NCBI RefSeq assembly: GCF_017811755.1
Contig: NZ_JADDJF010000010.1
Span: forward strand, 47,659 to 111,658
DNA from: Pararhodobacter sp. SW119
Lineage (GTDB): Bacteria > Pseudomonadota > Alphaproteobacteria > Rhodobacterales > Rhodobacteraceae
Reading direction: 5' to 3'
DNA: 64,000 bases
The position numbers were made by a program, and so were the translations under genes. Of this stretch, positions 10,268 to 19,297 are shown piece by piece (the stretch's first letter is position 1; each line of letters opens with the position of its first letter). Under the pieces are notes generated by a model. That model had not been told where the DNA came from. It saw nothing but the letters and a program-made list of their open reading frames with translations, and did not search any database.

Positions 10268-11113
10268 ATGCACAGGATATCCCGCCCTTCCCCCCTTGCC
10301 CTGATCGCGCTCCTGGCGTTTTGCATCGTGCAGTTCGGCGCGCCGCGCGCGGCGGCGCAGGTCCTGGGCGGGCTGCCGCCCCAGATTCTGCACGCAGAAC
10401 TTCGGCCGGGTTGGCAGACCGCGGAGGGCGTGCATGTCGCCGCCTTGCATCTGCAACTGGCCGAAGGCTGGAAGACCTATTGGCGGATTCCGGGCGAAGC
10501 CGGCATCGCGCCGCAGTTCGACTGGTCCCGCTCGCAGAATGCGGCGTCGGTGCGCGCGCGCTGGCCGCGGCCGGTGGTGTTCGATCAGAACGGCTATCGC
10601 AGCATCGGCTACGCCAACGAACTGGTCCTGCCGCTTGAGGTCACGCCGCGGCGCGCGGGCCGGCCGGTCGCACTGCGCGGTGAATTCACGATCGGCATTT
10701 GCAGCGATATCTGCATTCCGGTGGACCTGTCGCTGGCGCAGGTCCTGCGCGGCGGCACCGCCCCCGACCCGCTGATCGCCGCCGCCCTGACGCGCGGGAC
10801 CGAACCCGCGGCAGGCGCCGGACTTGGGCGTGTCGTCTGCAGCGTGCGTCCGGGCGACGGCATGGTCGAGCTGGAGCTTCGCGCGCAATTCCCCCGGCAA
10901 GGGGGGGACGAGACGCTGGTGATCGAGTTGCCGGGCACCGATTACTGGATGACCCAGGCCACAAGCCGGCGCGAAGGCGGTGAACTGGTGGCGCGCGCGA
11001 ACGTCCGCGGATCGAACGGGGGGGCAGTCGGAATAGAAAGAAGCGTCGTGGCCTTCACCATCCTGACGGAAACCCGGATGCTGGCGCATCAGGGCTGCAA
11101 CGCCGCCGATTGA
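10268..11113 (+). CDS. Secreted DsbD N-terminal-domain-like protein
   Basis: A 281-residue protein with a signal peptide (about residues 1-30, ending in an AAAQ-type cleavage region). Its single domain resembles the periplasmic N-terminal domain of the thiol:disulfide interchange protein DsbD. The family signature is the Cys pair in IGICSDICIPVDLSL, preceded by WKTYWRIPGEAG. The transmembrane and thioredoxin domains of full DsbD are absent, so it would be an exported thiol-exchange partner or metal/redox sensor, not a complete reductase. The function is inferred from the family. Confidence 0.8.
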   Translation: MHRISRPSPLALIALLAFCIVQFGAPRAAAQVLGGLPPQILHAELRPGWQTAEGVHVAALHLQLAEGWKTYWRIPGEAGIAPQFDWSRSQNAASVRARWPRPVVFDQNGYRSIGYANELVLPLEVTPRRAGRPVALRGEFTIGICSDICIPVDLSLAQVLRGGTAPDPLIAAALTRGTEPAAGAGLGRVVCSVRPGDGMVELELRAQFPRQGGDETLVIELPGTDYWMTQATSRREGGELVARANVRGSNGGAVGIERSVVAFTILTETRMLAHQGCNAAD

Positions 11114-11144
11114 AGCCAGCGCCCCGAGTCTGCGGCCCGGCGCT

Positions 11145-11231
11145 TCAGCAGTATTCGCCACCGAACGCTGAGGTGCCACACGCGTAGGCCGCAAAGGTCG
11201 AAGCGGGCCGCCATGTTTCGGAAAAGACCAT
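11145..11231 (-). CDS. Possible 28-residue small protein
   Basis: A short open frame on the minus strand, beginning MVFSETWRPASTFAAYACG and ending ...FGGEYC, in the gap between the convergent DsbD-N-like and RND genes. It lies directly downstream of the palindrome module at 11244-11317, which could supply a promoter reading this way. There is no good ribosome site and I recognise no homologue. The composition (two Cys, aromatic-rich) is not typical of random GC-rich sequence, but a chance frame is entirely possible. Confidence 0.25.
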   Translation of the reverse strand: MVFSETWRPASTFAAYACGTSAFGGEYC

Positions 11232-11243
11232 GCCCGGCGGAGG

Positions 11244-11317
11244 GGTTTCGATAAGGTTAAGAAAAATTCCCTTATCGCTTAGAATCAACACCTTGGAAGT
11301 TTGTCCAAGCTTGGACA
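11244..11317 (-). promoter_or_regulatory. Palindrome-containing module shared with the ttcA upstream region (copy 2)
   Basis: Read on the minus strand, it opens with the perfect 16-bp palindrome TGTCCAAGCTTGGACA (11302-11317) and ends with TTAACCTTATCGAAACC (11244-11260). The same start and end, at almost the same distance, occur before ttcA at 27211-27285. Part of it also forms a hairpin: CGATAAGG at 11249-11256 pairs with CCTTATCG at 11270-11277. It lies between two convergent genes, where an ordinary promoter is not expected. Confidence 0.5.
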
Positions 11318-11390
11318 CTGCCCTGAGGCACCCTCCCGTCGTTCCCTCGACCGGAAAATTCCTGCCAAGCCTGTACCGGTGGTGCCCCGC

Positions 11391-14300
11391 TCATCCTGCC
11401 CGACGCTGCAGTCGAAAGAACATCGCGGCACTGCCCACCCCCAAAAGCAGGAGCCCGACCGTCGCAGCCCCGGCGAACGCGACAAGTTCGGCCAGGGGAC
11501 CCGTCCAGCCGGGCAACAGCACCACAGTCAGCACCCCCGGCGCGCCGGTCACCAGATGCCAGCCCAGCGTCCCCGCGAAGGTCGCGGCGACCAGCGCCAG
11601 CGCCGCGCGCGGCACCCAGCGAAGCCCCGGCCCCACCGATGTCCCAGCCATGCCAAGCGCCCGGCGGAACGACCGGCCGGCGCGCGACAGATCGTGCCCG
11701 ACCGCGAGCAGCGCCGGCACGATCAGAAGCACCAGCAACATGCCGAAGCCCAGACCGTAGACCAGCGTGACCACCGTCGGCTTCAGGAACTGCGCCTGGC
11801 TCGCCCGTTCGAACAACAGCGGCGCCAGACCCAGGATCGTGGTCAGCGTCGTCAGCAGCACCGGCCGCAACCGGTCGCAGGCCGCGTCGACAATCGACGG
11901 GATCAGGCCGCGCTCCCGCGCATACTGGTCCACCGTGGTCACCAGAACGATCGAGTCGTTGATGATGATCCCGGCCATGCCCAGCATCCCCACGACCGAA
12001 AACATCGACATCGCCATGCCCCAGCTCAGGTGCCCGTAAAGGACACCGATCAGCCCGAACGGTATGACCGCCATGACCACGAGCGGCCTCATCCAGCTAG
12101 AGAACACCCAAGCCAGCGTCAAGTAGATCACCAGCAGGCAGGCAATCAGCCCGACAAGCGCGTCGCTCAGAAAGTCCCGCTCCTGCTCGGCCAAGCCCGA
12201 AAGCCGCGTGGCGATACCGAAATCCTCTTCCAGCCGCGGCAGGATAGTGCGGCGCAGATCCTCGGTGATGGCGCGGGCGCGTGCCGCGTCGTCCTCGGAT
12301 ATGGCGCCCGAGACGGTGACCACCGGAACGCCGTTCTCGCGCTGGATCGACGAGAACCCCCGCCGGGTCTCCATGCGGACGATATCGCCCAGCGGAACAT
12401 ACTGACCGCTCGCGCTGCGCAGCAGCGCGGCTTCCAGAAAATCGGCGCCCCGCTCGGGTTCGGGCAATTCGACACGGATCGCCCCCGACCGCATCCCTGC
12501 CGGGAAGGTCGCGGCCTCGATCCCGCTCAACCGGTGGCGCAATTCACGGGCCAACCCGTCGGTGGTGAACCCCAACGCACGGCCTTGCGGCGTCAGTTCC
12601 AGCACCGTCTCTTCCTTGTCATAGGGCAGGCTGTCCTCCAGCCCCGAGATCTCGGGGAAGGGGGCAAGGCGGGTCTTCAGCGTCTCGGCGGCGGATTTCA
12701 GCGTCACGGCATCCGCACCAAAGAGCTGCACCGAAAGCGAGTCGCCCCCCGGCCCCATGCCGAAGCTGCGGAAGCTGATCTCGTCCAGAAGCGGGTGACG
12801 CTTCACCTCGTCCTGCAGGGCGGTCGTGAATTCGAAGGCGGACCAGTGGCGCGAATCGGCGTCGATCAGCTCGATCGTCACCGACCCGACAAGCTCGCTC
12901 CGGCGATTGGCCGCGCCCGCAAGCTGCCGGCCGGCGTTGCCGCCCAACTCAGCGATGACATGGGTCACCGGCCAAGTGCCGTGCTCGGCCTGAAGGTGGG
13001 TCGAGACGGCATCGGCGGCGCGCTGAATCTCCCGCAACTGGGTCAGGGTGTCGGCGCGCGTTGCGTCCTGCGCCATGACGAAGTTGCCGCTGAGCGTGCC
13101 CTGTTCGGGCGGAACGAAGAAGCGCCAGACCACGTCGCCGCGGATGACATTCGCCGCTTGGACCGCGAGTAAAAGCACCAGCCCGGCAAGAACGGCATAC
13201 CGGCCCGCAACAACCATGCGCATGAGCGGCCGGAACGCACGCTCGCGCACCCACCCGAACCCCCGGTTCACCTGCCGCGAGGGCCAGTCGTACCAATGCT
13301 CCCGCGCGGCGCCGATCAGGGCGTGGTGCATATGGTGCGGCAGGATCAGGAAGCACTCGATCAGCGACGCCGCCAGCACCGCGATCACCGTCAACGGGAT
13401 GTCTGCGATCATGTTCCCGAAACGGCCGCCAATGACCATGAGGCCGGCAAACGCGGTGATCGTGGTGATCGTCGCCGCGAAGACCGGCAGGGCCATGCGC
13501 GTTGCGGCATTCTCGGCCGCCGCGGCGGGCGGCTCGCCCAGGTCGCGGTGGCGATAGTCTGCGTGTTCGCCGACCACGATGGCATCGTCGACTACGATTC
13601 CGAGGGTGATGATCAACGCGAAAAGCGAGATCATGTTGAAGCTCATGCCAAGGGCATACATCGCGGCGATGGCAGCCAGCATGGCGACCGGAATGCCCGC
13701 GGCGACCCAGAAGGCGGTGCGCGCATTCAGGAAAAGGAAAAGCAGCAGCACCACCAGCCCCAGGCCGATCGCGCCGTTGACGAGCAGAAGTTGCAACCGT
13801 CCCTTGATCAGATCGGCGCGTGCCTGAACGAGTTCGATCCGTACCCCTTCGGGAAGGGTTGTGACAAGATCGGCGGCAAGGCGCTGAACCTCGGCCTGGA
13901 TGCCGATCGCATCGCCCGACTGCGAACGATCCACGCGCAGCGAGATGGCCGGGTCGTCGCCCACCCAATAGGCGCGGTCACGGTCGATGCTGCCCGCTTG
14001 CACACTCGCAACGTCCCCTACACGCAGCGTGGTGCCATCCGGCCGGGTGTGCAACACGATCGCCCCGACCGCCTCGGCGCTCCGCCGCTCGACCCCGGTG
14101 CGCACGCGGGCGGAGCCGTCGGCGAGATCCCCGGCGGGGTCGGCTGCAACCGATGCCGCGATGGCCTGAGCGATCTGCTGAAGTGAAAGGTCGTGTTCCA
14201 CCAGCTTCAGGAGCGGCACTTCAACAGCGATTTCGGGCGCGGCAACGCCCTGAATCGTCGTGCGCGTGATTCCGGCGTCGAAAAGCCGCGCAGCAACTTC

Positions 14301-14798
14301 ATCCGCGAAGCGCGCGAGTTGATCGACACCGACAGGACCAGTGATCACGACATTGGTCACCCGGTCGGCCCAGGTCGAGCGCAGGATCCGGGGGTCCTCG
14401 GCATCCTCGGGCAGGGTGCGGATCAGGTCCAGCGCGTCCTGCACGTCCGACACCGCGCGGGTCATGTCCCAGCCAGAGTCGAATTCCAGCGTGATGCGCG
14501 CGCTGCCCTCCGAAGCCCGGGCAGAGCTCCCCAACACACCCTCGAGCGCCAGAAGTGCCGGCTCCATGACCTGGACGATCCCGGCATCTACATCCTCTGC
14601 CCCCGCCCCGGGCCAGGCGACCGAAACCGAGATGCTGTCGACGACGATGTCAGGAAAGAACTGCGCGTGCATCCGCGGCAAAGCCAGAAGGCCGGCTGCC
14701 AGCATCAGCACCAACAGAAGGTTGGCGGCCGTCCGATGACGTGTGAAGTATCTAAAGATCCCGACCGCCGAGACCTTCAGAAGCGCCTGCCGCCCCAT
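11391..14798 (-). CDS. RND-family efflux permease
   Basis: A 1135-residue inner-membrane transporter of the AcrB/HAE type, driven by proton flow and working with the adaptor encoded just upstream. It has an N-terminal transmembrane helix (TAANLLLVLMLAAGLLALPRM), two large periplasmic loops and two bundles of about six helices. The central motif GIVVDDAIVVGEHADY carries the paired aspartates of the proton relay in helix 4. The second half ends with the LTTLTTILGLAPLL segment. Substrates may be drugs, detergents or lipids. No outer-membrane channel gene is adjacent. The adaptor stop lies 3 bp before this start. Confidence 0.93.
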   Translation of the reverse strand: MGRQALLKVSAVGIFRYFTRHRTAANLLLVLMLAAGLLALPRMHAQFFPDIVVDSISVSVAWPGAGAEDVDAGIVQVMEPALLALEGVLGSSARASEGSARITLEFDSGWDMTRAVSDVQDALDLIRTLPEDAEDPRILRSTWADRVTNVVITGPVGVDQLARFADEVAARLFDAGITRTTIQGVAAPEIAVEVPLLKLVEHDLSLQQIAQAIAASVAADPAGDLADGSARVRTGVERRSAEAVGAIVLHTRPDGTTLRVGDVASVQAGSIDRDRAYWVGDDPAISLRVDRSQSGDAIGIQAEVQRLAADLVTTLPEGVRIELVQARADLIKGRLQLLLVNGAIGLGLVVLLLFLFLNARTAFWVAAGIPVAMLAAIAAMYALGMSFNMISLFALIITLGIVVDDAIVVGEHADYRHRDLGEPPAAAAENAATRMALPVFAATITTITAFAGLMVIGGRFGNMIADIPLTVIAVLAASLIECFLILPHHMHHALIGAAREHWYDWPSRQVNRGFGWVRERAFRPLMRMVVAGRYAVLAGLVLLLAVQAANVIRGDVVWRFFVPPEQGTLSGNFVMAQDATRADTLTQLREIQRAADAVSTHLQAEHGTWPVTHVIAELGGNAGRQLAGAANRRSELVGSVTIELIDADSRHWSAFEFTTALQDEVKRHPLLDEISFRSFGMGPGGDSLSVQLFGADAVTLKSAAETLKTRLAPFPEISGLEDSLPYDKEETVLELTPQGRALGFTTDGLARELRHRLSGIEAATFPAGMRSGAIRVELPEPERGADFLEAALLRSASGQYVPLGDIVRMETRRGFSSIQRENGVPVVTVSGAISEDDAARARAITEDLRRTILPRLEEDFGIATRLSGLAEQERDFLSDALVGLIACLLVIYLTLAWVFSSWMRPLVVMAVIPFGLIGVLYGHLSWGMAMSMFSVVGMLGMAGIIINDSIVLVTTVDQYARERGLIPSIVDAACDRLRPVLLTTLTTILGLAPLLFERASQAQFLKPTVVTLVYGLGFGMLLVLLIVPALLAVGHDLSRAGRSFRRALGMAGTSVGPGLRWVPRAALALVAATFAGTLGWHLVTGAPGVLTVVLLPGWTGPLAELVAFAGAATVGLLLLGVGSAAMFFRLQRRAG

Positions 14799-14801
14799 CG
14801 C

Positions 14802-16262
14802 TCAGCCCCCCTGATGGCCCTGTTCAAGCCGCTCGATCAGCTGCGCCGGGACGGATTCGGCTTCAAGCTGGTTCAGAATACGGCTGCGCACCGGATCGGG
14901 CAGGGTTGCGTTCTCGGTCACGCGCGCCACGAGCGCGGCACGGCGCGCGGTATTCAGCGCGACCATCGGCGCGGGGGCACGGGCCTCGCCGGTTTCATCC
15001 CGTTCTGGTCGGATGCGAATGCCCGCACCAAGAAGCGGTGTGCGGGCGGTAACGACCTCTTGTCCGTTCAACCCGTGGGCACGGATCAGGACCATGTCGT
15101 CCTGCCGGCGCAGCAGATCGACCTGCCCCGTTTCCAGCCGGTCGCCGGCCCCCAGAACCAGGACGCCGCCATTTGCGTCCACCGCGGTGGCAGGCACAAG
15201 CGCCACGCCCTGCAGCGGCGGTTCGGCCACGCGCACCGTGACAAAGTCGCCGGGACGGAATCCGCGCGGCGCCTGAAGCTCGGCATAGAGCAGTCGCCCG
15301 GTTTGGCCTTCGCCCACCGCGGGGCTTGCGCGGACCAGTCGGATCGGTGATGTGATCGTTTGTCCGCCCAGATCGATCGTCGCTTGGCCCGCGGAATCGA
15401 TCAGGTTCCCATCGTCATCAAGCAGCCGCAGATACTGTGCGGTCGAAAGCCTGAAGGCCACTTCCAGCGCGTCAGGGTCGATCAGTTGAGCGAGCCGTTC
15501 ATTGGATCCGACCAGACCGCCAGCGACCACCGTGACATCCGAAAGCACGCCGGTGAAGCCGGCAGTGATCGCGGTCTCGGCGAGCCTGCGCTCTGCCTCG
15601 GCGAGGTTGATGCGCTGGCGTTCCAGCGTGGTTTCGGCGGCTTCCAGACGTGCTTCGGCCTGGGCCTCGGCCTGGAATCGGGCGATTACTGCCGCACGGG
15701 AGGCCGCGAAGGCCAGTTCGGCCTCCTCGATCGCCGCTTCCGTGCCGACGCCGCGTTCCGACAATGTGCGCCGACGCTCGAACGCGCGACGCCGCAGATC
15801 AGCCTGCGCCTGAGCTTCGGCAACGTCGGCGCGGGCCAGATCCAGGCTGCGGGCGGCATCGCGCAAGTCGGCCTCGGCGCGGCGCAGATCCGCGCCGGCC
15901 AGATCGCGCACGGATTCGGCATCTGCCGGATCGAGGCGGATCAGGACCTGTCCGGCGGTCACCGCGGCACCATCCTCGACCCCCTGAGCGATCTCGATTA
16001 CGCGGCCAGCGAAGGGCGCACGCATCTCCAGCGTGCGCCGCGCGCGCACTTCGCCATAGGCCACAAGGTCTGGCGCAATCTCGCCGGGCTGGATCGTGAC
16101 GACGCGGGCGGTAAAGATGCGTTCGCGGGCCGTGCGTTCCGGTGCATCCTGCGCGGCGCGATCCGAGAATGCGCCCTGCACGATCAAGCCCGCCAATCCC
16201 AGAAGGCCAAGCGTCATCGCCGCAAGAAACACGGCGATCAGACTGCGGGAGAGGAAACGCAT
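14802..16262 (-). CDS. RND efflux periplasmic adaptor (membrane fusion protein)
   Basis: A 486-residue HlyD-type adaptor linking the RND permease to an outer-membrane channel. It has an N-terminal anchor helix (LIAVFLAAMTLGLLGLAGLIVQ), a lipoyl-like domain (AGRVIEIAQGVEDGAAVTAGQVLIRLD), a long Ala/Arg/Glu-rich coiled-coil hairpin (about residues 115-230), the second lipoyl half (GFTGVLSDVTVVAGGLVGSNERLAQLID) and beta-barrel domains. It is first in the two-gene operon with the permease, with only 3 bp between the genes. Confidence 0.92.
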   Translation of the reverse strand: MRFLSRSLIAVFLAAMTLGLLGLAGLIVQGAFSDRAAQDAPERTARERIFTARVVTIQPGEIAPDLVAYGEVRARRTLEMRAPFAGRVIEIAQGVEDGAAVTAGQVLIRLDPADAESVRDLAGADLRRAEADLRDAARSLDLARADVAEAQAQADLRRRAFERRRTLSERGVGTEAAIEEAELAFAASRAAVIARFQAEAQAEARLEAAETTLERQRINLAEAERRLAETAITAGFTGVLSDVTVVAGGLVGSNERLAQLIDPDALEVAFRLSTAQYLRLLDDDGNLIDSAGQATIDLGGQTITSPIRLVRASPAVGEGQTGRLLYAELQAPRGFRPGDFVTVRVAEPPLQGVALVPATAVDANGGVLVLGAGDRLETGQVDLLRRQDDMVLIRAHGLNGQEVVTARTPLLGAGIRIRPERDETGEARAPAPMVALNTARRAALVARVTENATLPDPVRSRILNQLEAESVPAQLIERLEQGHQGG

Positions 16263-16340
16263 CGGCGCGGGCCTTTGGCTATGATCGAAACGAATACGTC
16301 GGGAACGCGACGGCGGTTCATGCTTGCACGCGCCGATAGG

Positions 16341-16898
16341 TCATTTCCGTCGCAGGTGTTCGTCAAGCCGCGGCATGATCTCGACGAAGTTGCAGGGAAG
16401 ATGGCGGTAGTCGAACTGCGGGGCAAGAATCTCGTCCCAGGCATCGCGACAGGCGCCGGGGCTGCCAGGCAGCGCGAAGAGGTAGGTGCCGCCGGCGACG
16501 CCCGCGCAGGCGCGCGATTGTATGGCCGAGGTGCCGATCTTCGCGGCCGAGATCAGGGTGAAAAGCGTGGCGAAGGCATCAATCTCCTTCTCGTAGATGG
16601 CCCTATGCGCCTCGACCGTCACGTCGCGGCCAGTCAGGCCGGTTCCCCCCGTGGACAGGACCGCGTCGATTCCCGGATCGGCGATCCACTCGCGCAGTTG
16701 CGCGGCGATGGCGTCGTCCTCATCGCGGACCAGACCACGGGCGACAAGGTTGTGCCCCGCGTCCACGATCCGTTGGGCCAGCGTGTCGCCAGATCGGTCA
16801 TCGGAAGCCTGCCGTGTGTCGGAAACGGTCAGGACCGCAAAGCGCACCGGCAGGAAGTCGCGGCTCTCATCGAAGCGGCGGGGCAGGTCATAGGTCAT
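16341..16898 (-). CDS. moaB: Molybdenum cofactor biosynthesis protein B
   Basis: A 185-residue MogA/MoaB-fold protein that adenylylates molybdopterin before metal insertion. The core shows FAVLTVSDTR, the VLSTGGTGLTGRDVTVEA nucleotide/molybdopterin-binding loop and FALPGSPGACRDAWDEIL. The ATG at 16898 is chosen because it overlaps the upstream uracil-DNA glycosylase stop by 4 bp (ATGA) and gives the family length. A longer in-frame start at 17075 lies inside that gene. Other cofactor genes in the window, moaD and moaE, are about 3 kb away on the other strand. Confidence 0.92.
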   Translation of the reverse strand: MTYDLPRRFDESRDFLPVRFAVLTVSDTRQASDDRSGDTLAQRIVDAGHNLVARGLVRDEDDAIAAQLREWIADPGIDAVLSTGGTGLTGRDVTVEAHRAIYEKEIDAFATLFTLISAAKIGTSAIQSRACAGVAGGTYLFALPGSPGACRDAWDEILAPQFDYRHLPCNFVEIMPRLDEHLRRK

Positions 16899-17701
16899 GA
16901 GAGTTTCCGGAGCCGCGCCTTGATCTCGAGAAGGTCCGACCAGACCTCGCGCTTGTTCTCGGGCGAGCGCAGAAGGTTGGCGGGGTGCAGGGTCGGCATG
17001 CAGGGGCGGCCGATGGCATCGGTCCAATGGCCGCGCAACCGCATGATTCCGCGCCGGCCCAGTATCGCCTGACACGCGGTGTTCCCCAGCAGCACGATCA
17101 CGGCGGGATCCGCCAATTCCACATGACGGACAAGAAACGGGCGCAGCATGGCCAGTTCCTCGGCCGTCGGCTCGCGGTTTCCGGGCGGGCGCCAGGGGAC
17201 CGCGTTGGTGATATAGAGCGCCGAACTGGTGTCCGGACTGGTGCGCGACAGGCCGATTGCGGCGAACATCCGATCGAGAAGTTGCCCGGCGGCACCGACG
17301 AAAGGCAGGCCGCGCTGATCTTCCTCGCGCCCCGGGCCCTCGCCGATCAGCATGACGCGTGCGGCCGGATTTCCGTCAGAAAACACGGTGTTGCGCGCGC
17401 CTTTGCGCAGGTCGCAATGGGGATAGGCCGCGACCGCCTCGGCCAGCGCGGGAAGGTCTGGCGCGGCGGCCGCCATTGCCTCGGCGGCCGAGACGGGATC
17501 GACGCCATTGGCGAGCGTCGTTCGCGCTGGGGCGGCGCGGGTCGGCGTGGGCGTGGTGGACGATTCAGGGGGCGCGAGAGTCGGGTCTGCCCGCGCGGTG
17601 AAACGGTCTATCGGTGCATCGGCGATCGCCTCGGTCGCGCCAAGCTCGACCTGCCATTCCAGAAGCGCGCGTGCGAGGTGCCAGTCCATACCTGCGGTCA
17701 T
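16895..17701 (-). CDS. Uracil-DNA glycosylase, family 4 (iron-sulfur type)
   Basis: A 268-residue DNA-repair enzyme that removes uracil from DNA. The catalytic motif is GEGPGREEDQRGLPFVGAAG. The second motif region is TLHPANLLRSPENKREVW, and cysteines are in place for the 4Fe-4S cluster (YPHCDLRKGARNTVF and later CQAILG). An extra N-terminal segment of about 85 residues, rich in Ala, Pro and Thr, precedes the domain, as often seen in this family in alphaproteobacteria. An in-frame ATG four codons later is an equally possible start. It is coupled to moaB by a 4-bp overlap. Confidence 0.92.
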   Translation of the reverse strand: MTAGMDWHLARALLEWQVELGATEAIADAPIDRFTARADPTLAPPESSTTPTPTRAAPARTTLANGVDPVSAAEAMAAAAPDLPALAEAVAAYPHCDLRKGARNTVFSDGNPAARVMLIGEGPGREEDQRGLPFVGAAGQLLDRMFAAIGLSRTSPDTSSALYITNAVPWRPPGNREPTAEELAMLRPFLVRHVELADPAVIVLLGNTACQAILGRRGIMRLRGHWTDAIGRPCMPTLHPANLLRSPENKREVWSDLLEIKARLRKLS

Positions 17702-17767
17702 GGCGCAAGATTACGCGATCCCGGCGCGGGGGGGAATGGGCGTGATGTCGCGCTGACCGCTTTGTGC

Positions 17768-17796
17768 TTGCCGTACCGGACGCGGCTTCCTATACC
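17768..17796 (+). promoter_or_regulatory. Predicted sigma-70-type promoter of pyrB
   Basis: TTGCCG at 17768-17773 and TATACC at 17791-17796 are separated by 17 bp. The -10 box ends 26 bp before the pyrB ATG, leaving a leader of roughly 20 nt. Confidence 0.6.
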
Positions 17797-17822
17797 GCGA
17801 CGCGAGCGATGCGGAGCCGCCG

Positions 17823-18782
17823 ATGAGTTTCAACCAGCGCCATCTCCTAGGTATCGAGCCCCTGCATCCATCTGAAATCACGGCGCTTCTCGACCTTTCC
17901 GAACGCTATGTCGAGCTTAACCGGTCCAGCGCCAAACACGCCGAAGCGCTGGCCGGACTGACCCAGATCAACATGTTCTTCGAGGCCTCGACCCGCACGC
18001 AGGCCAGTTTCGAACTGGCCGGCAAGCGGTTGGGCGCGGATGTGATGAACATGTCCGTGGCGCATTCCAGCGTGAAGAAGGGCGAGACGCTGATCGACAC
18101 GGCGCTGACGCTCAACGCCATGCATCCCGACCTCCTGGTCGTGCGGCATCCTTCGTCGGGGGCCGTCAACCTGTTGGCGGAAAAGGTGAATTGCGCGGTA
18201 CTGAATGCCGGCGACGGACGCCACGAGCACCCCACGCAGGCGCTGCTGGATGCGCTGACGATCCGGCGCAAAAAGGGTCGGCTGCATCGGCTGGTGGTGG
18301 CGATCTGTGGCGATATCGCGCATAGCCGTGTCGCGCGCAGCAATCTGATATTGCTGGGGAAAATGGAAAACCGCGTGCGCCTGATCGCCCCCCCGACGCT
18401 GATGCCCGCCGGCGTGGCCGAGTTCGGCTGCGAGGTCTTCGACGACATGCAGGCGGGGCTGGAGGGTGCCGACGTGGTGATGATGCTGCGCCTCCAGAAG
18501 GAGCGGATGGACGGCGCCTTCATCCCGTCGGAGCGCGAGTTCTTTCACCGCTACGGGCTTGATTCCGAAAAGCTTTCCCGCGCCAAGCCGGACGCGATCG
18601 TGATGCATCCGGGGCCGATGAACCGCGGGGTCGAGATCGACGGGCTGATCGCCGACGACATCAACCGCTCGGTCATCCAGGAGCAGGTCGAGATGGGCGT
18701 GGCGGTGCGTATGGCGGCGATGGATCTGCTGGCCCAGAACCTCCGGCGCGAGCGGCTGAAGGCGGCGCTGCGCGAGGCCTGA
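17823..18782 (+). CDS. pyrB: Aspartate carbamoyltransferase catalytic subunit
   Basis: PyrB makes N-carbamoyl-aspartate, the first committed pyrimidine intermediate. The 319-residue protein carries the carbamoyl-phosphate loop [11 protein letters not shown], the HPTQALLD motif, the aspartate-binding region RLQKERM and the C-terminal [12 protein letters not shown] signature. No pyrI regulatory subunit or pyrC follows within the window. Instead the gene is followed by repeat modules A and B. The GGAG-containing leader and the promoter just upstream support the start at 17823. Confidence 0.96.
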   Translation: MSFNQRHLLGIEPLHPSEITALLDLSERYVELNRSSAKHAEALAGLTQINMFFEASTRTQASFELAGKRLGADVMNMSVAHSSVKKGETLIDTALTLNAMHPDLLVVRHPSSGAVNLLAEKVNCAVLNAGDGRHEHPTQALLDALTIRRKKGRLHRLVVAICGDIAHSRVARSNLILLGKMENRVRLIAPPTLMPAGVAEFGCEVFDDMQAGLEGADVVMMLRLQKERMDGAFIPSEREFFHRYGLDSEKLSRAKPDAIVMHPGPMNRGVEIDGLIADDINRSVIQEQVEMGVAVRMAAMDLLAQNLRRERLKAALREA

Positions 18783-18806
18783 TTGCGGGTCCGGCGGGCA
18801 GCGGCA

Positions 18807-18950
18807 AGGGTGCCGGAAAGTGTATGGCAAGCGGCTGGCAAGCGTATGGCAAACGTATGGCAGTTCCGAACGCTGCGGCAAGGATCTGGTAATGCCTGAA
18901 CCTGCGGGTTTCGGGCTGTTACCGGGGCCGTGAAGGGGGCGCTGCCCCCC
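18807..18950 (+). repeat. Intergenic repeat module A, copy 1
   Basis: This module begins AGGGTGCCGGAAAGTGTATG and is nearly identical to the copy at 35985-36126. It contains four 11-bp units in perfect phase: GTATGGCAAGC (18822), GGCTGGCAAGC (18833), GTATGGCAAAC (18844) and GTATGGCAG (18855). It ends with the hairpin GGGGGC-gct-GCCCCC. It begins 25 bp after the pyrB stop. Confidence 0.85.
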
Positions 18951-19134
18951 CTCTTGGCTGCGCCAATTCACCCCCCGGGATATTTTCGGACAGATGAAAT
19001 CGGTGGGGGCGGGGACTGCCCGCCCTCGGCGGCGGGGCCTCTTTTCGCCGCGCGCGAAGCGCGCGGCGCCCGGCCCAACGCGAGGAAGGTTGTGCGCAAC
19101 GCGCACAGCCGCACGAGGGGCGGGAGCACCTCCG
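18945..19134 (+). repeat. Intergenic repeat module B, copy 1 (candidate structured RNA)
   Basis: The module reads CCCCCTCTTGG, then CACCCCCCGGGATATTTTCG, then two strong hairpins: GCCGCGCGC-gaa-GCGCGCGGC and GTGCGC-aac-GCGCAC. It ends in CGAGGGGCGGGAGCACC. Copies lie at 20769-20880 (partial) and 37148-37338. The hairpins stay paired in every copy despite base changes. Confidence 0.85.
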
Positions 19135-19297
19135 GGACCCTTTCGCGCGACGTCAGAGTCGCCCGGGCGCCGCCGCCCCGTCTCGTCCGCCGGGAAACCT
19201 GCGGGTCGAACAGGAAGACCGGCGTGGCCCACCGCCTGCGATGGCGGCAGCCCTGACCCCCCTTTCCCCGGCCAGCGGTTTGGGCCATGTAGAGTTC

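Larger units (their letters stand above)
18783..19297. other. Gene-free stretch of about 515 bp filled by repeat modules A and B
   Basis: No protein gene is supported here. Module A (18807-18950) and module B (18945-19134) lie back to back after pyrB. The remaining 160 bp before pgsA is GC-rich and shows nothing clear. Short open frames on the minus strand through module B recur in all copies, but only because the repeat is conserved. Confidence 0.6.

Noticed and set aside
18945..19134. Short minus-strand frames through every module B copy with similar products (LVRLCALRTTFLALGRAPR)
   Set aside because: The similarity follows from the conserved repeat itself. There is no consistent start, ribosome site or length, and the sequence is better explained by paired hairpins.
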